In this document: positions 56,901 through 64,000 of the stretch, in pieces
Position numbering within the stretch: the first letter of the stretch is position 1
Layout of the letters: every line of letters begins with the position of its first letter
Origin: Erythrocercus mccallii
Taxonomy: Eukaryota > Chordata > Aves > Passeriformes > Dicruridae
Length of the DNA stretch: 64,000 bases
Direction: 5' to 3'
NCBI GenBank assembly: GCA_013397435.1
Contig: VZRG01000452.1
Location: 143,459-207,458 of the forward strand
Position numbers and translations under genes: made by a program
Notes under the pieces: generated by a model
What the model was told of the DNA's origin: nothing
What the model saw: the letters and a program-made list of their open reading frames with translations, nothing else
Database searches by the model: none

Positions 56901-59900
56901 GTATTTTCCTGTCTGTACATTAGTCTGCACATGTTTAATCTGATGAGTCCTAGTAAAACCAGAGTGATGTGAAAGATGAATGTTGTCATTTATTCATTTT
57001 GAGTGCAGCAGTAGCAAAGGTTCTCAATAGCCAAGTATCAGTACAGGCAAACCACTGAGCATTAAATGCTTATAACACTTTCTGCTCATGAAGGGTTCTG
57101 CACTTAAAAGATTGTTCTTCATCTTATTGCACAGGCTGCCTACTTGATCCACAGAACACCGTGCCTTGAATAATCTTTAATAACCGATAAGTTTTGAGGT
57201 TATTTCTTTATTGATAAAAGTAAAGAGGTATCTGGTTTTGGCAGTAGAGGAAAAGGAATATTTGTGCCAAATGCTAGCTAGTGTTTACTGGTTGAACCTC
57301 GTGTAGACTTTGGAAAAGAAATGTCCGTGTCTTAGTCTCATGCAGTGGCAACTTGTTGTTTAGGACAGGTGTAAAAGGGCATAACTTACAAACCATACCT
57401 GGAGGCCTTAATCAGATTGTCCTCTTTCTGCTGTTATGCTTGCTAATATTTTCTAAAATATTAGAAATATTTTCCAATTTTTCTCCTGTTTCTCAGTGTC
57501 AGGCGTAAGTTAAATCATGCATGTTTAAAAAAAGTAATACTTAAGTAGGCCTTGGAGGGTATATGATAGTGATATTCTCTTACCAAAGGACCTAAATGCT
57601 TTTGATTTCTGAGGGATAAAATAGAAATGTAATTCTTTAAGCTGTGTTGATGGTTAACACAAGAACCTGTGTTAGGTTTCCATAAGGTAGGCTTGGTCCA
57701 ATGTTTTTTCTGTAATCAATGGGAATTTGATATCAGTGGGCTCAGGATCAGTTTCTCCTTCACGTCTGAAAGCAGAAAGCTGTCACTCTGGGCATTTCAT
57801 CCTGGAATGTGAAGGTAAGCCTGTGATCCAGCAACATTTGAGGAGAGTCCCTGCCCTTAGCCCGTACATTTTGCAGCTGTGAGTGACTGTGAGCGTTGGG
57901 AATGTCAGCTGGAATGAGTGTCTTTGATTTCTGTGCCAACACACATAAGGTAGGCCCTTCTATTAGTCTCTCTCTTGATATAAAGATTGCAATAGAATTT
58001 TAGTGTTTGCCCCAGATATTTTAGGTGGTTGAGTTTCTTCTGACATGTCCTGCCTTGCTTGCCAGCCCAACTCCAAATAAGGCAGCCAAACACAAACATG
58101 CAAATGGAGAAGTCTCTTCACCATTGGGAACTCAGACTCCCAGAATAGATTTCCTGTACCCCTCTCCGCTTACTGGAGTCTTATTTCATATTGGAAAACT
58201 GCACACCTATGGCTAATTTCCAAAGCACTGCCCAAGGGATACACCAAACCTTGTCCATATGCATTGCAGCACAAGGAGGATTTGAGTGGGGGTTCCTTTT
58301 TAGAATCCTGTCCTAATGCCCACTTGTAATATTATACAGAATGGCCCTGAAATACTCTGTTTTTTAATAAAGGTGCTGTAATTGGCTGGGTTGCATCTTA
58401 TAGCTGGTGATTTTGGGTTAGAGACTGTGTTTGTTATTATAGCAATTTTAGTTTGGTAGCTTGTGAAGTGACTTGAGAGTGTGGAGCATTTTTTTATGTA
58501 GTGTATGGGGCAGTGGCCCTCAAAAATGATCTCAGAGCACTAATAGGAATTTGATTAATATAAACTTAGCTTGCACTTTGAAAAATATAAGTTTATACAG
58601 TACAGTGCAATGATTTTTGGTATAAAAGCACTACAAACATTAACATACCTCCTTTGAAGGAATGTATTTTTACTGTGCTCTTCCATATAGAAATAAACAT
58701 ATATTGGATTCTGAGAGTAACAAGTGATATTTAAAAGTTTTCAGTGCTTTGCAGCACCACTGAATTTCTGATACAACTCATGTACAAATCCAAATTAATT
58801 TTTTCTCTTGCCTTGTATTTTATGGCCTAATTTGTTCTCTCTATGTGATTTTAGCAGGAATAAATGAACAATTACTTTGCAATTTTGAGTACAACCTTGC
58901 ATGCAAGAGTCTCAGTGTACTTTATTACAGCTATTAAAGTAAATAACCTTTCTTCATGTAAAAGGAAGTATTGGACCATTTTCACATTGTGCCAGGATCA
59001 CTCAGGAAGCCTGTGGCTGGGATGTAGGTGGAATGAAGGAACCTTTTAATACACTGTGCATATGATTATAGCATTCACATCTCTATGCATCCATAGACGT
59101 TTTATTTTGAAAAGCCTAACTGTGACTGATTTCACTGTTGCTTTTCCTAGCCTGGTGTAAGGTAAAGGCTACGCCAGCCAATACATGCTGGCAATTCTAA
59201 AGGGGGTAGCTGTAGCTTCCAGGAATCTGTTCATTCACCCTTCAGCTAGACAGACACTGCTTGTTGTGTGCAGCCAAAGAGACATTCTGTGAGAATGTGT
59301 GTGAATGTCAGTGAACACTTTGCTCGCTGTTTGCTTGTTGCTTACACAATCATTTCATGCTGCTCTATTGCAAAGTGATTTTTCCCCATCCTTAATGCTT
59401 AACACAGTTCTTAGTACTTGCCTGATCAGTCCCTGAGACCAAGGCTTTGTTAGGTCATTTTCTTCAAAACTACTGTAGAAATAATACAATTTCTGACTCC
59501 TGCAGGCAATCTCAGGGGATTCCTGCAGTGAAGTAGTGTTTTACAGGACTCCAGAGGGAAAATGACTACTGCAAGGAATGGTTTCTCCCCTTTCTGAAAC
59601 CACCACTGTCAGCTGAGTCTGACCTGGAGCTTCCATATTCCCACTGCAACCAGCAAAATGGAATCTGTTCAAAGCTTTGAAGTACAGAATCATTATCTAA
59701 AAGCTAAAAATAATGTGGGTTATTGCTTGTGCTTAATGTCCCAGCCTTTTCCCCCATTGCGCTTCTCTCCTTTTCCCTGCTTAGATGGAGAATTGACAGC
59801 TGTGGCCTCAAGCAGGGTGTGTTTGGTAGCTGCAGGATTTGGATGCCAAGTCCTGGGATATCACACTCACAGAGGCATTTGGACCTGTGGTAGGCTCTGG

Positions 59901-62900
59901 CACTGCACTGCCTGCAGCTGCGGGGCTCCCTGAGGTGGTGTCAGGTCAAGCTGCCTCCTGCACCGCAGAGCCCTTGCTGATCACTCTGTGCCAACTGCTT
60001 CCCAATTTGGTATAAGAAAGCCACTCTGGGTGCTGTGGGTAGGGTCTGACCTCCCTATATTATTTTTTGTTCTATATTGCAGCTGTAAAATTGTCTCACG
60101 CAAGAAATGACATTACATCAAAAACTTGTACTTCCAAGTACAAGTTTACTTTCAGTGGGCTCTGAGCAAATACTTCAGGAGATGCTCAATGCTCAGATAT
60201 CTACTAATCAGGAAGAAGTTACTTCTGGAGATGTCTTGAATCTATTCCATGAATTGTAGGAAAATTGAACATTCCCAGGAGCTAGAAGTGTATGTTACTA
60301 TACCTGCTCTTGGTTGCCCACCAATTCGCCAGCTAATCCCTCTGACCCAGCTGAATGGACATTTATAGGAAAATAACAAACTTCCACAAAGAGGATGTGG
60401 CTTGCAACATGCTCAGGATGTCATTGCCTCCTTCAGAATGTTTGAGTACTGCAGCAACTGCTTGCAGAAGCTCAGTACTGGGCACTGGCAAGATCTCTGG
60501 TAATTCCAGTCTTGGATTCACCTCAGGAGCTTTTGCTGTGGAAAGATGACTATAACAATGCCTGTTTCTACTTCTATTTATCGTCCATCTTGTTTGATTC
60601 TGTCTTTGAGATGTGCTAGACAGATGTAAGTTTATGCAGATGAGGGTTTGTGTAGATGTGCCACACTGGTGCTATAGATGCACCAGGTGAAATGGAGTTA
60701 ATTGGACAAAGTGAACTGGATTGGTAAGTGCCGTGATTCTGTTCCACGTAGCCAGCAAAGCAACTGTGAAACAAGACTATAAAGTGTTCCCTGCTTTTTA
60801 TTCTCTATGGTCATAAGAAGAATGAGCCATCTGAAAAGGTCTGTAATAAGGTGGAAAAAGTTGACTAAAAAAGTAAATTTAATTGTTCACCTCCCCAGGC
60901 CAGAACTTATGGCATAAAAAATAGTAAAAGTAGCAATATCTGTGACAGATGGACTTCAAATAAGAGCCTATGGACTGACAGATAGATTCCCAACCTCTTA
61001 TTTACTGGTATCAGTGTAAATGGTGAGTGCTCAGGAACTCTAAAAATTAGTGAAATTAGATTTCAGTCAGTGCCTTTGTTCTGAGAGATCTGTTAGAACA
61101 GCTGTTCTAGTATGGGTACTAGAAATCATTTTACTATGAGGGAAACAGAGCTATCCATGGGATGGAAACAGCAAAACACACAGAGAGGATACACTTTTTT
61201 ACTCTGATAGTGAACTAATGCCATACCTGTTTCTAAGATCCTTTCTTAAATGTTCTCACATAGCAAGCTGCATAGACCTTATTCACGGTAAAAAAATGAC
61301 TCACTTTATCTTCTGTTTTATTTCCACCTCAGAGAGCCAACTGACTGTTTCAACATGCTATTTTAACTACTCCTTCATGTCTGTTAACACAGAGGCCTAA
61401 AGCAGTCATCTAACATTGATAAATGTCATAAGTCAGTAATGTGCTATGTGGCTTCCCCAGAATGTTTCACTCTTGTTCTGGCTGTCGGGATGGGAGAGAG
61501 AGCATCTTTAACTTTCTTTCTGGATCCTTCTGTGGATTCCAGTGTGGTCTAGCTGATGAAATAAGTATTTACTGTATAGCAGCTGGTGAAAGGTGCCTGT
61601 TAAAATGTTAAATGTAAAACTGCTTTAAAAAAGATAGTATCGGCTACAATATACGGTATGATTTAAACACAGATTATTTAAACTTTTTCTTTTGCTTAAG
61701 ATCAGTTTGTAGTAGGAAAAGAAATGTAACCATAACAGGAAAAATTACAGTACTCAAACTTACAAAAAAATCTGGTGGATGTTTGTCATAACTGCTGCTG
61801 TGCAACAGGCAACTGGAAATAGATTACTTACAATAACACTTGGTTTTCAAAAAAGCTTTCACAATTTAAGACCCCACTCTTTAATTAATTTTATTAGTAA
61901 ATTAAATTGAAACATTTTGCCAGCCAAATATTATCTCCAAACTGTTGAAGTGATGAGTGACATGCTTGAGGACAAAGCCAGAATGGCCATCATACCTCAG
62001 GAGGAGATTTCAGGCATTCCTGCTGTTAGAGACCACTGGAACATGCCAGTCTCTCATGCTGTGCCTCTCTGCTCTGACAGGCAATTTATTATTGCATAAT
62101 GTCCCTTTTATCAGAATTACAGATGATGAGGCTGAACCTGCTGAAATGACATTAAGATTACTGAATCAAGCACTGTCATGTCAGAGAAAATGTAGTGATC
62201 AGTCAGTTAGCCCCACAGTGACCCCGAGATCCGGCCTCAGCAAGTAGGTGTAAGGCAGGCTTAGGCAATTGTTGGGTGGTTTTTTCTGAAGACTGTGAGA
62301 AATCCCCAGTGTCATCGCAAAAGTAGCTTGTGGCAGTCAGCTGCTTCTCTGGTGGCAATACCTTTTCTGACAGAATGACACGTACATGAGCATCTTGTCC
62401 CAGGGGCTGGCAGATTTTCTGGGGCCATTGGAGAGGTTCTGGAATCTGTTTTGTGGGATCTGAATGTTCCTCACTGCTCAGTGCTATTTGTACTAGAGAT
62501 AGCAGCTATCTATTTTCTATGCTATGTCAGTGAATTCACATTTAGTAATTAACCTGTGTTGGTGGTAATTTGGATCATGTTGACTATAAAATATGACTTT
62601 AACCACATTAGAATTTGCCTAAGGCCAGAATGAGCCTTTCAGAAACTGACAGAAAAAGAAGTCCAACTGCTGACAAGCTAGTGTAATGTGTAGTGAGCAA
62701 GAATAAAAGCCAATATATGATTTAAACAATTTGATTATTAATACAATGTAGATAATGAAAGCACTGGGAAGCTGAGGGAGAGCTGTTTCTTCCACAGTTG
62801 AGAAACAGTCAGAATATACTGTTCTTGAACTAGAGCAGCTGTTTGCCAAGAAGCCCTCCTGCATTTGAATTGCTAGCTGATCTTTCCCAACTTTGGTAAA

Positions 62901-64000
62901 AAAAGCCTTCCAAATCCAGCCAAGATAGTGAGAACTCTGAGAGAAAGGGATGAAACGTTTATTTGCTGTTCATAAGTGTCTTGAGTCAGCAGGTCAAATT
63001 CAACTAAATTCTTCACATTTGATGAACTGGGATGATTTTGAGATCATTGGGACTGATTCTGCAGTGAGCCCTACAAATCAGACTGTTGAGCTATTTTGGT
63101 CTAATTTACCATATGAGTGCCAGACTAACGTAGATTGCTGTAGTTGATACCTGAATGTGAGCACAATAGTTTGCGTTTTAGAAACTCATTTGAGCAACTT
63201 CTGAAATGCTAAATGACTTCAAGTGTAAAGGAATTATTGTGAGCTGAATGCTGAACCATTTGGTGAAAAATAATATATTTTAAAAGTGTAGTTGTGGCAC
63301 AGCCTGATGCACTTAATACTTTGTTGAGCACTTTCTGGTTTGTTATAGGGTTCTATCTACTTTCGAAGGGATAGTTACTTTCTTTGGCCTAGATGATATA
63401 TCATACTGTGGGTTTGGTAGCTAGTTCTGGTCCAAGTTAAATTTGGGGTTTAAGGGTAAAAAAAAATTAATTCCACCATTAAGATGTTTTTCTTCCTGTT
63501 TTAAAGCCATTCCTATAATTCTAGGATGGTAAAATTCACAACTTTATTAACTGGTCCCTACCTGGCTAAAGTGAAGGGTTCTTTTCCTTCAGAAAAGGTT
63601 GTTGTGATATTGGCGTATCAGACAGTTCTGTATTTATATTTAATTTACAGGGAAAAAAGGAGATATTCTGGGATGTGCCTTTGACTGTGTTTTGTGTAAA
63701 GGCAAATGTGGAAATGGAGCAGTGGGGGAAGATTGAGGGAGATGTTCAGAAAAGATAACATGTGTAAATGAGAGACAAAAAGAATGCGAGACACAAATTA
63801 TTTCTGGGTTTTAAAGGGAAAGGAAGAGTTTATTCATTTTGTCTCCTTTGGTGGGTTTGTCTGGGTCTGCCCTGGAAGAGGTCAGGGATAAGCTGGGATG
63901 GCCACCCTCACGGTCTGGCAAACACTCTGCTGGTGGCTGCTCACAAAGAAGTGACGCATTCCTTTCAAACTGTTAGGGTTGCTTGCTCCCAGCTTGAACA
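47955..64000. other. Gene-free region downstream of LRIT3
   Basis: About 16 kb with only short ORFs (none above 97 codons) on either strand, none with a recognisable domain or splice-linked partners. The first few hundred bases are LRIT3 3' UTR. In human the next gene is EGF on the same strand, but I find no EGF-like cysteine spacing, YWTD repeats or EGF signal-peptide exon here. No clear CR1 copy was seen. The last about 180 bases are GC-richer than the rest. Confidence 0.65.
48233..48238 (+). promoter_or_regulatory. Candidate LRIT3 polyadenylation signal
   Basis: ATTAAA about 280 nt past the LRIT3 stop, followed by a T-rich stretch (TTCTTTTTTCTC). Plausible by position only. Confidence 0.4.

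Noticed and set aside
59658..59933. 91-codon plus-strand ORF with several Cys, considered as an EGF exon
   Set aside because: Cysteine spacing does not fit EGF modules, there are no YWTD-type motifs and no convincing splice sites in phase.
1..64000. Search for CRISPR arrays, prokaryotic-style operons, phage or defence systems
   Set aside because: No regularly spaced repeats and no clustered long ORFs. The window is ordinary vertebrate nuclear DNA with spliced genes.

Overview
The window is vertebrate nuclear DNA, most likely avian. It holds intron-rich genes, no operon-like ORF runs, and several diverged CR1-type LINE fragments of the kind that dominates bird and reptile genomes. Introns are compact: the complete 12-exon complement factor I coding region spans only about 12.8 kb. 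Exact species cannot be told from the sequence.

Layout, left to right. (1) 1215-13966, minus strand: CFI, the complement factor I serine protease. Twelve coding exons join in frame to 595 codons plus stop, giving signal peptide, FIMAC, SRCR, two LDLRa modules, RRKR activation site and a trypsin domain with an intact triad. (2) 13967-15778: a head-to-head interval of 1.8 kb with the CFI promoter, a CpG-rich stretch, an 800-base assembly gap (14495-15294) that probably hides the GAR1 promoter and first exon, and a CR1 fragment. (3) 15779-18901, plus strand: GAR1, the H/ACA snoRNP and telomerase RNP protein, 222 aa. (4) 18902-25006: gene-free. (5) 25007-34933, plus strand: RRH (peropsin), seven coding exons, 342 aa, with retinal-attachment Lys284. 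(6) 36358-47954, plus strand: LRIT3, four coding exons, 654 aa. Its short first exon carries the signal peptide and was recovered by reading the sequence upstream of the LRR exon. (7) 47955-64000: 16 kb without a coding exon I can support.

The order CFI-GAR1-RRH-LRIT3 matches what I know of human 4q25, where EGF follows. No EGF exon was recognised before the window ends. RRH (a retinal-binding opsin of the retinal pigment epithelium) and LRIT3 (a synaptic protein of the photoreceptor to ON-bipolar connection) lie in tandem only 1.4 kb apart, forming a small visual-system neighbourhood next to an immune gene and a housekeeping gene.

I found no novel system, CRISPR array, tRNA, rRNA or intact mobile element. 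The points most worth checking are the LRIT3 first exon, the weak splice donor and symmetric exons of CFI, the gap over the CFI/GAR1 promoter region, and possible regulatory motifs near RRH and LRIT3.
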